Source: Deltaproteobacteria bacterium (GTDB lineage: Bacteria; Myxococcota; JADLHZ01). From it: a DNA stretch of 64,000 nt. Position numbers and translations under genes: made by a program. The stretch is taken from assembly GCA_020848545.1 (NCBI GenBank), contig JADLHZ010000139.1:1-64000 (forward strand). The letters are read 5' to 3'. Below the pieces are notes generated by a model, which made no database searches, had not been told where the DNA came from, and saw only the letters and a list, made by a program, of their open reading frames with translations. Shown here piece after piece: positions 34,151 to 41,940 of this stretch (position 1 is the first letter of the stretch; each line of letters starts with the position of its first letter).

Positions 34151-35860
34151 CTATGGGGTTGGCGTGATGACGGAGACGCTCATCGCCGGCATGTCATAGC
34201 TGAAGTGGTTGGCGGCCGACGCTGCGAGGTCCGCCGCCGCGACGACCGCGGCCGAGGCGCCGGTGAGCTGATAGACGTGCGCGCGTGTGTACGAGGTCGC
34301 GTGAGTCAAGTCGATCTCGGCGCGCAGCGGCACCGAGCGCTTGTTCAGGGCGACGATCACCACGCGGCTCGGGTTCGCGGCGTCGATGCTCGCGTAGACG
34401 GAGCTCGCCTCGGCGTCGCTGGTGGTCGCCGAAACAGAGGTGTCTCCAAACTGCCCGCTCTTGCCGTCGAAGTTCCGATAGGCCGCGAACGCCGCTTCGG
34501 CGAACGCCTCGTTGGCCGAGAGCTTCCAGTAGGCGCCGATGCCGACGCCGCGCTGTCCGAAGATACCGAGCACGTCAGCCGTCGCAATGGCGCCGCTGAT
34601 ATGGCTTCCGCCGCCGAAGTTCCACTCGGTGAACGCGAGCTGCGTACCCGGGTAGCCGCCTGCGATCTGCGCCTCGAGCCGATCGAGCAGCGCGATGGGC
34701 GCGTCGAGGTAGTCGGCGATCCAGCTGTCCTCGCGGTAGCTCGGATCCCACAGTGAGCGCGGCGCCTGCAAGCGTGCCGCCACCAGGGCAGCGCCGGTTC
34801 CGTTGCCTGTGATGCGTGCGCCTCCGCCGCGCGCCTCCGGGTACCAATGCAGGTCGAGATAGTCGATGAGCCGGCGCCCGGCGCCCGTGCTCGCGTCGCG
34901 CATCTTGGCGAGGTAATAGTCGATGAAGTCGCCGTGACTCGAGGCGTCCGGCGCGTCTTGGAGCGTCACGTAGCCGCCAAAGCCGTAAGAGACGAAGCCG
35001 GAGACGGGCGCGCTCGGCCACACCGCCTTGACCGCGGTCGCGTAGCGGACGGTGCGCTCGACGAGCTCCTCGTACGTGACCGGCGAGGGATGCACCTCGG
35101 CGTGCGTGTCGGCCCAAAGATCGGGCTCGTTGTCGAGCGAGAAGAGGACGGGCACAGCGCCCGCCTCGGCCTTCACCCAAGCGACGAACTCGTCCTGGTA
35201 GACGAAGCCGTCGGTGGTGTTCGGCGGGGTGGTGAACGGCTGGCCTTTCGTCGCTCGGTTTTGCCGAAAGCGCGTCGAGAGGTAGCTTGGGCCGGAGTTG
35301 CGCACGTCGCCGCCGCCGCTCCTGTCGGCCGCGACGTAGTCGAGGATCGGCACCGTGACGAGCGCGGCAGCCCCGATCCCGCGGGCGGCGTCGATCCGGT
35401 CGCCCACCGCGGCGCCGGGGACGATGTTCGCGGAGAGATATCCGTCGTTTTGGTAGAGCCAATCCGAGCCCGCGTTCGAGGCGTTGTTCTCCCAGTTGTA
35501 GGCGCTGAAGCGGTTGCCGCCAAAGCGCAGCAGGCCGTAGCGCGTCGCAGGGGTCGACGCGTCCTGGTTCATTCCGTAGACCAGCGGCGAGATCGCGCGC
35601 CGGCTTGCGTTCGCGTCGACGCGCAAGACAACGGACGACGTCGGCGCCGTGGGACCGCTGGCGCCGCTCGTGGCGCCTGTCGCGGGCGCAGGGGGTGGCG
35701 GGGTCGCAGGGTCACGCTGGGTCGAGGGTGACGCCGACTTTGGGGTTGGCTCCTCCCAAGCCGGAAGCGCCGCGCGCCCGTCACCGCACGCGTTGCTCGC
35801 GAGCACGAAGCAGAGGACGGGGAGCAGAGCTCGGGGGTTGCTGATCGCTCTTCGGTTCAT
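34151..35860 (-). CDS. GH44-family glycoside hydrolase, secreted
   Basis: 569 residues from ATG 35860. A signal peptide (ALLPVLCFVLASNAC) with a possible but imperfect lipobox precedes a Pro/Ser/Thr linker (about 35-78). The GH44 catalytic domain contains FSLDNEPDLW (acid/base Glu245) and LAFTEWNFGGGSH (nucleophile Glu, near 410), with the YGMNQD start strand. The C-terminal beta-sandwich (about 500-569) is usual for GH44. Known members cut xyloglucan, CMC or glucomannan outside the cell. It sits among lipid-oxidation genes and has two operator-like sites upstream, which is unexpected for a polysaccharide hydrolase. Confidence 0.8.
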   Translation of the reverse strand: MNRRAISNPRALLPVLCFVLASNACGDGRAALPAWEEPTPKSASPSTQRDPATPPPPAPATGATSGASGPTAPTSSVVLRVDANASRRAISPLVYGMNQDASTPATRYGLLRFGGNRFSAYNWENNASNAGSDWLYQNDGYLSANIVPGAAVGDRIDAARGIGAAALVTVPILDYVAADRSGGGDVRNSGPSYLSTRFRQNRATKGQPFTTPPNTTDGFVYQDEFVAWVKAEAGAVPVLFSLDNEPDLWADTHAEVHPSPVTYEELVERTVRYATAVKAVWPSAPVSGFVSYGFGGYVTLQDAPDASSHGDFIDYYLAKMRDASTGAGRRLIDYLDLHWYPEARGGGARITGNGTGAALVAARLQAPRSLWDPSYREDSWIADYLDAPIALLDRLEAQIAGGYPGTQLAFTEWNFGGGSHISGAIATADVLGIFGQRGVGIGAYWKLSANEAFAEAAFAAYRNFDGKSGQFGDTSVSATTSDAEASSVYASIDAANPSRVVIVALNKRSVPLRAEIDLTHATSYTRAHVYQLTGASAAVVAAADLAASAANHFSYDMPAMSVSVITPTP

Positions 35861-35959
35861 GTGCGCCTCCTCGTCGCAGTGTGCGAGAAATGGCAGGCCG
35901 TCCGCACTGCCAATCTGCACGCTCGCTGCAAATTCACTTCGAGGGGTGAGCTATAACAA

Positions 35960-35975
35960 TGGATATATAAGTCCA
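35960..35975. promoter_or_regulatory. TGGA-N8-TCCA operator upstream of GH44 gene
   Basis: TGGATATATAAGTCCA, 100 nt upstream of ATG 35860, in an AT-rich patch. On the minus strand the same patch includes TTATATA, a possible -10. Confidence 0.5.
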
Positions 35976-36039
35976 GAATAAAACGTTCCGCTTTCGCGGA
36001 CATGGCCCAGGATGGCTTGGCGCGGCGCGACGGCGCTAC

Positions 36040-36055
36040 TGGACAACTATATCTG
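36040..36055. promoter_or_regulatory. Second, degenerate operator upstream of GH44 gene
   Basis: TGGACAACTATATCTG keeps the left half TGGACA and most of a right TCTA-type half. It is centred 80 bp from the 35960 site. Low confidence by itself; the pair suggests cooperative binding. Confidence 0.35.
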
Positions 36056-36096
36056 CTCTTTGCGCGCGCCGCCGAGGACCGAGCAGGAGCGAGCGC

Positions 36097-36516
36097 TCAC
36101 TTGATGAAGTAGCCGGACACGCGCCACTTGCCGTCTTTGTCGAGCATCGGCGTGACCGTTTCAACCGCCTCTTTCTTGTTCTCGAAGCTCGTCTCGAAGG
36201 TGATGACCACGTACTTACCGTCCGGGGCTCCCGGGAGCTTTTCGGCGTACTTCTTGGTCGAGACCTTGCGCGTGACCAACTTGCCGAGCGGCCCGCGCAC
36301 GCCCTTGATCGTCTTGTCCCAGTCGGCCTTGGTGACGGCGCCCTTGAACAACTGGGCCGCTTCGTCCCAGCTCTTGGCGTAGTCGCTCGCGTCGACGAGC
36401 TTCAGCCACGTCTCGGCGGCCGTGACGGCGGCCTTCTCCGCGGCTTCGTCGGCGGCGGCGGCGGTGTTCGCAAACGCGAGGGTGGTGGCGAGAACAGCAA
36501 AACAAAGGGTCTTCAT
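36097..36516 (-). CDS. DUF4019-domain exported protein
   Basis: 139 residues from ATG 36516. A clean signal peptide (CFAVLATTLAFANTAAAA) and a mature part matching DUF4019: AAETWLKLVDASDYAKSWDEAA, FKGAVTKADW, RGPLGKLVTRKV, then a beta strand pair (KYVVITFETSFENKK, VTPMLDKDGKWRVSGYFIK). Small periplasmic protein of unknown role, widespread in Proteobacteria. Divergent from an APC permease. Confidence 0.75.
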   Translation of the reverse strand: MKTLCFAVLATTLAFANTAAAADEAAEKAAVTAAETWLKLVDASDYAKSWDEAAQLFKGAVTKADWDKTIKGVRGPLGKLVTRKVSTKKYAEKLPGAPDGKYVVITFETSFENKKEAVETVTPMLDKDGKWRVSGYFIK

Positions 36517-36606
36517 GGGTGGCCTCCTGGGTGGTTCAAACGGCTGAAGGCACGAAACTCTAGTGCCGATCCCATACGCGTGTATATAGGAGCACTCGCA
36601 ACCGTC

Positions 36607-38571
36607 ATGAGTCACCAACTGAAGCTGCCGCCGTTGAAAGAGCTACGGCGACGAGAGCCAACAACCGCGCTTGGCAAGTGGCTCTATGCCGGTCACCAAA
36701 TCGACGAAGCCGACAAGCATACGTACACGTCCAAGTGGTACTGGGTGCTCTGGCTGTCCGGCGTCGACTACTTTTCGACGCTTGGCTATCAGCCCGGCAT
36801 TGCGCTCATCGCGGCCGGCGCGTTGTCGCCGATCGCGACGGCGATCTTGGTCGTGGTCACGCTCTTCGGCGCGCTGCCCGTCTACGCCGAAGTCGCGGCG
36901 CGCTCTTTCGCCGGCCAAGGCTCGATCGCCATGCTCGAGAACCTGGTCGGCGGCTGGCTCGGGAAGATCCTCGTCCTCGTGCTCCTCGGCTTCGCCGCGA
37001 CCGACTTCATCATCACGATGACGCTCTCCGCCGCCGACGCCGCCGTGCATGCGGCAGACAATCCGCTCCTGCATCCCTACCTCGGCGAGTCGCACGTGTT
37101 GCTGACGCTCGGCCTGCTGGCGCTGCTGGCCGCCGTCTTCCTGCGCGGTTTCCGCGAAGCGGTCGGGCTCGCCTCGGTCGTGGCGATTCCCTATCTCGTG
37201 CTCAACGCGGTCGTGCTCACGGCCGCCACGGTCGCCCTGATCCACGACGGCGGCTCGTTTCAAGCGTGGTCGGCGAGCGTGCACCACGTGGGCGACTGGA
37301 CCGGGATCCTCATCGCATCGGCGCTCATCTTTCCAAAGCTGGCGCTCGGCATGTCCGGTTTCGAGACCGGCGTCAGCGTCATGCCGCTCATCGAGTCGAG
37401 CGAGACGGACGGCAAAGGCGTGCCGGTCGGGCGCGTCCGCGCCGCGCGCAAGCTGCTCGGCAGCGCCGCTCTGGTGATGAGCGCGTATCTCGTGGCGTCG
37501 AGCTTCATCTCGGCGCTGCTGATCCCGCCGGCGGCGTATGCAGCGGGCGGCAAAGCCAACGGCCGCGCGATCGCTTATCTGGCGCACGAGATCCTGGGTC
37601 CGACGTTTGGCACCGTCTACGACGTCTCGACGATCATCATCCTCTGGTTTGCCGGCGCCAGCGCGATGACGGGGTTGCTGAGCCTGATCCCCCGTTACTT
37701 GCCGCGCTTCGGCATGGCGCCGCAGTGGATCACCTATCCGCGACCGCTCGTCATTCTGCTGTTTCTGATCGACGTGGTCGTGACGCTCATCTTCCACGCG
37801 GACGTGGAAGCGCAGGGCGGCGCCTACGCGACCGGCGTCCTCGTGCTCATCTTGTCCGCTGCAGTCGCCGTCTCGATCGCGCTGTGGACCGAGTTCCGCT
37901 CCGGGCTCGGGCGAAAGAAGCTCGCGCTCTGCATCTACTTCGTGCTCGTCTCGTGCGTCTTCGCCTTCACGCTCGTGGACAACGTGATCGTGCGGCCGGA
38001 CGGCGTGATCATCGCGAGCGTCTTCATCGGCGCCATCATCATTCTCGGCGCGCTCTCTCGCTACACCCGAGCGACCGAGATGCGGATCTCCGAGTTCACC
38101 TTCATCGATCAGGAGTCGGCGATCCTCTGGCTGTCGACCGTCGGCAAGACCGTGAATCTGGTCCCGTTGCGCACGAACTCCCCGCAAGCGCGTCGCGAGA
38201 AGGGCACCGAGATCCGAAAATACTATTCGGTGCAAGGTCCGCTCGCCTTCGTTCACGTGAGCATGGTCGACAATCGAAGTGAATTCGTCGCGCCGCTGCA
38301 AGTGCGCGTGCGGGAGGAAGAGGGCAACGTCGTCGTCGAAGTGTTCGGCGCGATCGCGATCGCCAACACCATCGCCTACATCAGCGAGCTCATCGATCCG
38401 ATCAGCTTGTTCCTCGGGTTGACGCGCCAGAATCTGATGACGCAGGCGCTACGCTACATCTTCTGGGGCGAAGGCGAGACCGGCCTCATGGTCTACACGA
38501 TCCTGCTGCGCTACTGGGATTCCACGCCCGAGGACGACGTGCGACCACTCATTTTCCTGATGAGTGAGTAG
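36607..38571 (+). CDS. APC-superfamily permease
   Basis: 654 residues from ATG 36607. About twelve TM helices between residues 45 and 480, starting YWVLWLSGVDYFSTLGYQPGI, which is the unwound TM1 motif of APC amino-acid/cation transporters, and SALIFPKLALGMSGFETGVSVMPLIE. A soluble tail of about 150 residues follows (ISEFTFIDQESAILWLSTVGK, VSMVDNRSEFVAPLQVRVREEE). Substrate undetermined; amino acid, polyamine or K+ are possible. Its last codons overlap the beta-barrel gene start, suggesting an inner/outer membrane pair. A short TATATA near 36583-36588 could be its -10. Confidence 0.8.
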   Translation: MSHQLKLPPLKELRRREPTTALGKWLYAGHQIDEADKHTYTSKWYWVLWLSGVDYFSTLGYQPGIALIAAGALSPIATAILVVVTLFGALPVYAEVAARSFAGQGSIAMLENLVGGWLGKILVLVLLGFAATDFIITMTLSAADAAVHAADNPLLHPYLGESHVLLTLGLLALLAAVFLRGFREAVGLASVVAIPYLVLNAVVLTAATVALIHDGGSFQAWSASVHHVGDWTGILIASALIFPKLALGMSGFETGVSVMPLIESSETDGKGVPVGRVRAARKLLGSAALVMSAYLVASSFISALLIPPAAYAAGGKANGRAIAYLAHEILGPTFGTVYDVSTIIILWFAGASAMTGLLSLIPRYLPRFGMAPQWITYPRPLVILLFLIDVVVTLIFHADVEAQGGAYATGVLVLILSAAVAVSIALWTEFRSGLGRKKLALCIYFVLVSCVFAFTLVDNVIVRPDGVIIASVFIGAIIILGALSRYTRATEMRISEFTFIDQESAILWLSTVGKTVNLVPLRTNSPQARREKGTEIRKYYSVQGPLAFVHVSMVDNRSEFVAPLQVRVREEEGNVVVEVFGAIAIANTIAYISELIDPISLFLGLTRQNLMTQALRYIFWGEGETGLMVYTILLRYWDSTPEDDVRPLIFLMSE

Positions 38572-39805
38572 CGCGTTGGTTGGGATCCCTCCGCATGCGG
38601 TCGCGAGGCTGACCCGGATCTCCGTGCTTCTCGCAACGTTTGCGGCCAACGCCGAAGAGAACGCTGCGTCTTCGCAAGCCGTCGAAGACAAAGCTGCGAA
38701 CCGGCAAGCGCAGGCGGTGAACATCGGTGAGCTCTTCGGCCTCGCGTCCAACGGACAGAAACCGTTCTTGCTCGGTGGCTACGCGGAGATCCTCTACCAA
38801 TGGAACTTCAACAACCCGTCGAACCGGATCACGAGCTATCGCGGCTTCGACAATCGCCACAACACTTTCTCGATCTCGAACGTCGCGCTCGACGTGCAGT
38901 GGGACTACAAGGACATCGTCGGCCGGCTCACGCTGCAAATCGGGGACACCCCGAACACGTACTATCAAGGAGAGCCAGCGCTGCCGGGAACGTCAGGGAC
39001 GGCGCCGAGCGGCGCCGAGGTCTGGAAGTACATTCAACAGGCGTATGCGGGGTATCGCATTCCGCTCGGCGCCGGGCTGCTCGCGCAATTCGGGATCTTC
39101 CTCTCGCCGATCGGCCCAGAAGGCATGCCGATCAAGGACAACTGGAACTGGTCGCGCAGCAACCTCTTCTTCGGCCTGCCGTTCTACCACGCGGGCGGCA
39201 AGCTGACCTACCCGTTTACGGAGCGCTTCTCGTTGACGGCGGCCGTCTACAACGGTTGGAACAACGTCAGCGACAACAACTCGGAGAAGTCGCTCTCTCT
39301 CCAAGCCACCTACGCGATCCCTGATCAAATCTCGGTCAGCGTCTTGTACTTCACGGGCGTCGAGCGATCGCCCGGGGCGCCAGAGGGACGCGCGTGGCGA
39401 CACCTGCTCGACGCCCACGTCACCTTGCGGCTGACGCCGTGGCTCGAAGTGCTCGCGCACGCAAACGGCGGCTTCGAGCCCAACGCGATCGGCGTGAGCG
39501 GCTGGATCTGCGGCGCCGCTTATCTCCGCTTTCAGGTCGCGACGCCGTTCTTCATCGCCCTTCGCGGCGACGTTTTCTGGGAGCACGTTCCGACGAACGC
39601 CGCCGGCGAGACCGCGAGCGCGATCTTCTGGCCGGTCGCTTGGGTCAGCTCGGGCACGCTCACGCTCGACTATCGGCCGATCGATCGCATCTCGATCCGC
39701 CTCGAGTACCGGCACGACCACGCCGCGGGCGACTTGTACTTCGCCGGCGGCGTGCGGCGAGACTTCCAAGACACGCTGACGCTCGGCATCGTCGGCTGGT
39801 TCTAG
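38564..39805 (+). CDS. Outer membrane beta-barrel protein (BBP2/OmpL-like)
   Basis: 413 residues starting at GTG 38564, overlapping the permease stop by 8 nt. A signal segment (ISVLLATFAANAEE) is followed by alternating amphipathic strands: LLGGYAEILYQWNFN, FSISNVALDVQWDYK, AGYRIPLGAGLLAQFGIFLSPIG, YPFTERFSLTAAVYNGWNN, ending in the aromatic GIVGWF, a BamA-recognised C terminus. The pattern fits the BBP2 porin family. Likely a diffusion pore serving the permease substrate. Confidence 0.8.
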   Translation: MSSALVGIPPHAVARLTRISVLLATFAANAEENAASSQAVEDKAANRQAQAVNIGELFGLASNGQKPFLLGGYAEILYQWNFNNPSNRITSYRGFDNRHNTFSISNVALDVQWDYKDIVGRLTLQIGDTPNTYYQGEPALPGTSGTAPSGAEVWKYIQQAYAGYRIPLGAGLLAQFGIFLSPIGPEGMPIKDNWNWSRSNLFFGLPFYHAGGKLTYPFTERFSLTAAVYNGWNNVSDNNSEKSLSLQATYAIPDQISVSVLYFTGVERSPGAPEGRAWRHLLDAHVTLRLTPWLEVLAHANGGFEPNAIGVSGWICGAAYLRFQVATPFFIALRGDVFWEHVPTNAAGETASAIFWPVAWVSSGTLTLDYRPIDRISIRLEYRHDHAAGDLYFAGGVRRDFQDTLTLGIVGWF

Positions 39806-39816
39806 AGCGGGCGCCG

Positions 39817-40176
39817 TCACACGGCGTGGAGGGGGTTGTTGAAGAACTTGCGGGCGAGCGCTTTGAGCTGACCGTCGGTCGGATGATCGGCGCTTTCTAC
39901 GCCCAACACCTTCGCCGCCAGCTTCGGATCGTGCTTGTCCAAGTGGTGCTTGAAGTGCGTCCTCCCGACGCCAGGCCCGACGATGAGGATGCCTTTGGCG
40001 TCGCGGAGCTCGGCAGCGATCGAATGATAGAACTTCTCCGACTCGTGCTCTTCGGCATCAGGGCCTCGAGTCTTGTGATCCGGTTGCTTCCAATGCAGCT
40101 CCAGGTCCTCGCTGTTCGCGCCAAGCTTGAAGATCTTGGCGTTCTGGCGGTCCGTCCAAACGATATAGAGTGCCAT
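39817..40176 (-). CDS. Small eRF1-domain/host-attachment-like protein
   Basis: 119 residues from ATG 40176 (AGGAG 8 nt upstream). It begins MALYIVWTDRQNAKIFKLG, a strand pattern of baeRF/eRF1-like small proteins and of the host-attachment family found again at 59154. KFYHSIAAELRDAKGILIVGPG and HFKHHLDKHDPKLAAKVLG suit the release-factor-derived fold. Possible stress or ribosome function; not established. A sigma54-like promoter lies at 40212-40227, so it is probably transcribed separately from the response regulator gene. Confidence 0.65.
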   Translation of the reverse strand: MALYIVWTDRQNAKIFKLGANSEDLELHWKQPDHKTRGPDAEEHESEKFYHSIAAELRDAKGILIVGPGVGRTHFKHHLDKHDPKLAAKVLGVESADHPTDGQLKALARKFFNNPLHAV

Positions 40177-40211
40177 CTTGGGTTCTCCTCTGTGTGTCGC
40201 TGCTCTACGCG

Positions 40212-40227
40212 TGCATTTCTCGATCCA
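40212..40227 (-). promoter_or_regulatory. Sigma54-type promoter
   Basis: Minus-strand TGGATCGAGAAATGCA: GG and GC elements have the required 10-bp gap and the -12 ends TGCA. It sits 36-51 nt upstream of ATG 40176. Confidence 0.5.
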
Positions 40228-40244
40228 CGCGAGGGCGCGAACCC

Positions 40245-40700
40245 TCACTTCTTGGCTTCGGCTCTCGGGAGCTCGACGACGTTGAACCAGTAGCTTCCAA
40301 GCGCCTTCATGACGTCCACCAGGCCGGAGAACGATACCGGCTTCGCGATGTAGGAGCTCACACCGAGGTGGTAGGTCCGGTAGATGTCCTCTTCCGCCTT
40401 CGACGTCGTCAGCACGACGACCGGAATCTGCTTCAGGTCGGCGTGCTCCTTGATCTCTTTGAGCGCCTCGCGGCCGTCCTTACGCGGCATGTTCAAGTCG
40501 AGCAAGATGAGGCCGGGCCGCGGTGACTTCGCCGGGTCCTCGTACTTGCCGCGGCGGAGGAGGTAATCGAGAAGCTCCTCGCCGTCGCACACGAAGCGCA
40601 TGTCGTTGAGCAGTCGGCTTTCCGTCAGAGCATCGCGCGCGAGCATGCGATCCTCTTGGTCGTCGTCCGCCATGAGAATGGTCACTGACGGTGAATGCAT
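40245..40700 (-). CDS. Response regulator, single receiver domain (Rcp1-like)
   Basis: 151 residues, receiver only. Acid pocket ADDDQEDR, phospho-Asp in LILLDLNMPRKDG, Thr in VVVLTTSKAEED and Lys in SYIAKPVSFSGL. The inserted LLRRGKYEDPAKSPRPG segment is typical of Rcp1-type regulators paired with PAS/phytochrome-like kinases. No output domain, so it signals by protein contact or phosphorelay. Start ATG 40700 is 31 nt after the kinase stop. Belongs to the TRAP-kinase operon. Confidence 0.9.
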   Translation of the reverse strand: MHSPSVTILMADDDQEDRMLARDALTESRLLNDMRFVCDGEELLDYLLRRGKYEDPAKSPRPGLILLDLNMPRKDGREALKEIKEHADLKQIPVVVLTTSKAEEDIYRTYHLGVSSYIAKPVSFSGLVDVMKALGSYWFNVVELPRAEAKK

Positions 40701-40731
40701 CGCATGCCTCCAACTGACGGGTCGCGCGCAC

Positions 40732-41940
40732 TTAGCCGTGTTTCGTCGGCAAGACAACGGTGAACGTCGCGCCCGCGCCGGGCTGGCCGGTCGCGGTCAA
40801 ACGCCCTCCGTGGCGATCGGCGATCTTTCGGCAGATCGCCAAGCCGACGCCGCTGCCCTCGTATACGTCGCGGCTGTGCAGACGTTGAAATAGCCCGAAA
40901 ATTCGTTCTGTAAAGCGGGGCTCGAAGCCGATTCCGTTGTCGGAGATGTCGAGCTCGTACCATTCCTTGCCGGTCACCTCGTCTTTGATCGTGCGCCCGG
41001 CGATGCGGACGACGTGAGGGCGGCCCGGATCGCGGAACTTCAGGGCGTTGCCGATGAGGTTCTGAAGGAGCTGGCGGAACTGCGTCGGATCGCCGAGCAC
41101 AATGGCGAGCGGCCGCTCAGCTTCGATCTTCGCTCCGGTCTCTTCGATGCGTATTTCGAGATCGGACAGCACTTCGGAGAGAATGCGATCGAGCGAGACG
41201 GCCTCGAACGGCGCCGCCTTCGTTGTCACTTGGGAGAAGGCGAGCAGGTCCTGAATGAGCCGCTGCATGCGCGCGGCGGCGTTCTGCATGCGGCCGAGGT
41301 AATCTTTGGCGGCGTCATCGAGCCCCGTCGCCTGCGTCTTGAGTCGTTCGCCGAAGGCTTGGATCTTCCGCAGCGGCTCCTGCAAGTCATGCGAAGCGAC
41401 GTAGGCGAAATCCTGTAGCTCGCGATTCGATCGCGCGAGCGCGTCGTTCGCCACCGAGAGCTCCTGCGTTCGCTTTTCCACGCGATGCTCGAGCTCGTCA
41501 TGGGCTTTTTGCAGCGCCTTCTGAGCCATCTGCCGCTCGGTGATGTCGCGCACGATGCACGCGACGCTCGCGCCTCGATCGGACAGCTGCGGGCCGAGCG
41601 CGACCTCGACGGCGATCTCCCTGCCGTCTTTGTGCCGTGCCCAGAGCTCCTGACTCGCGGCCATTCTCCGCGGGCGCGGCGCCTCGCTGTACCCATCGCG
41701 CAGGCCGACGTGGCGAGCGCGAAAGCGTTCAGGGATCAGAACCTCGATGAGCTGACCCTCGATCTCTTTGGCCGAGTACCCGAAGAGCAGCTCCGCTTGT
41801 GGATTGACGCGAAGAATACGCCCGCCGGCGCCGACGAGCAGGATCGCATCGGGAGCGAATTCGAAAAGTGTCTCTTCGAGCTGACTCGGCTTGTGGGTGG
41901 GCACCGGCTGCCTCTCTTCCGTTTCTATCGCGCTGTCCAC
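40732..41940 (-). CDS. PAS-domain sensor histidine kinase
   Basis: 402 residues, soluble. GTG 41940 (or the adjacent GTG 41943) overlaps the TRAP permease stop. The PAS domain covers about 22-135 (LFEFAPDAILLVGAGGRILRVN, FGYSAKEIEG, IVRDITERQ). A coiled coil leads to the HisKA box ASHDLQEPLRKIQAF (His near 184). The ATPase domain has NLIGNALKFRD (N box), DNGIGFEP (G1), and GSGVGLAICRKIADRHGG (G2). It resembles kinases paired with Rcp1-like regulators. Lacking TM segments, it may sense the transported ligand or redox state inside the cell. Confidence 0.9.
   Translation of the reverse strand: MDSAIETEERQPVPTHKPSQLEETLFEFAPDAILLVGAGGRILRVNPQAELLFGYSAKEIEGQLIEVLIPERFRARHVGLRDGYSEAPRPRRMAASQELWARHKDGREIAVEVALGPQLSDRGASVACIVRDITERQMAQKALQKAHDELEHRVEKRTQELSVANDALARSNRELQDFAYVASHDLQEPLRKIQAFGERLKTQATGLDDAAKDYLGRMQNAAARMQRLIQDLLAFSQVTTKAAPFEAVSLDRILSEVLSDLEIRIEETGAKIEAERPLAIVLGDPTQFRQLLQNLIGNALKFRDPGRPHVVRIAGRTIKDEVTGKEWYELDISDNGIGFEPRFTERIFGLFQRLHSRDVYEGSGVGLAICRKIADRHGGRLTATGQPGAGATFTVVLPTKHG

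Noticed and set aside
36643-38301. A 552-codon open frame on the minus strand
   Set aside because: Shadow of the APC permease; charged low-complexity translation.
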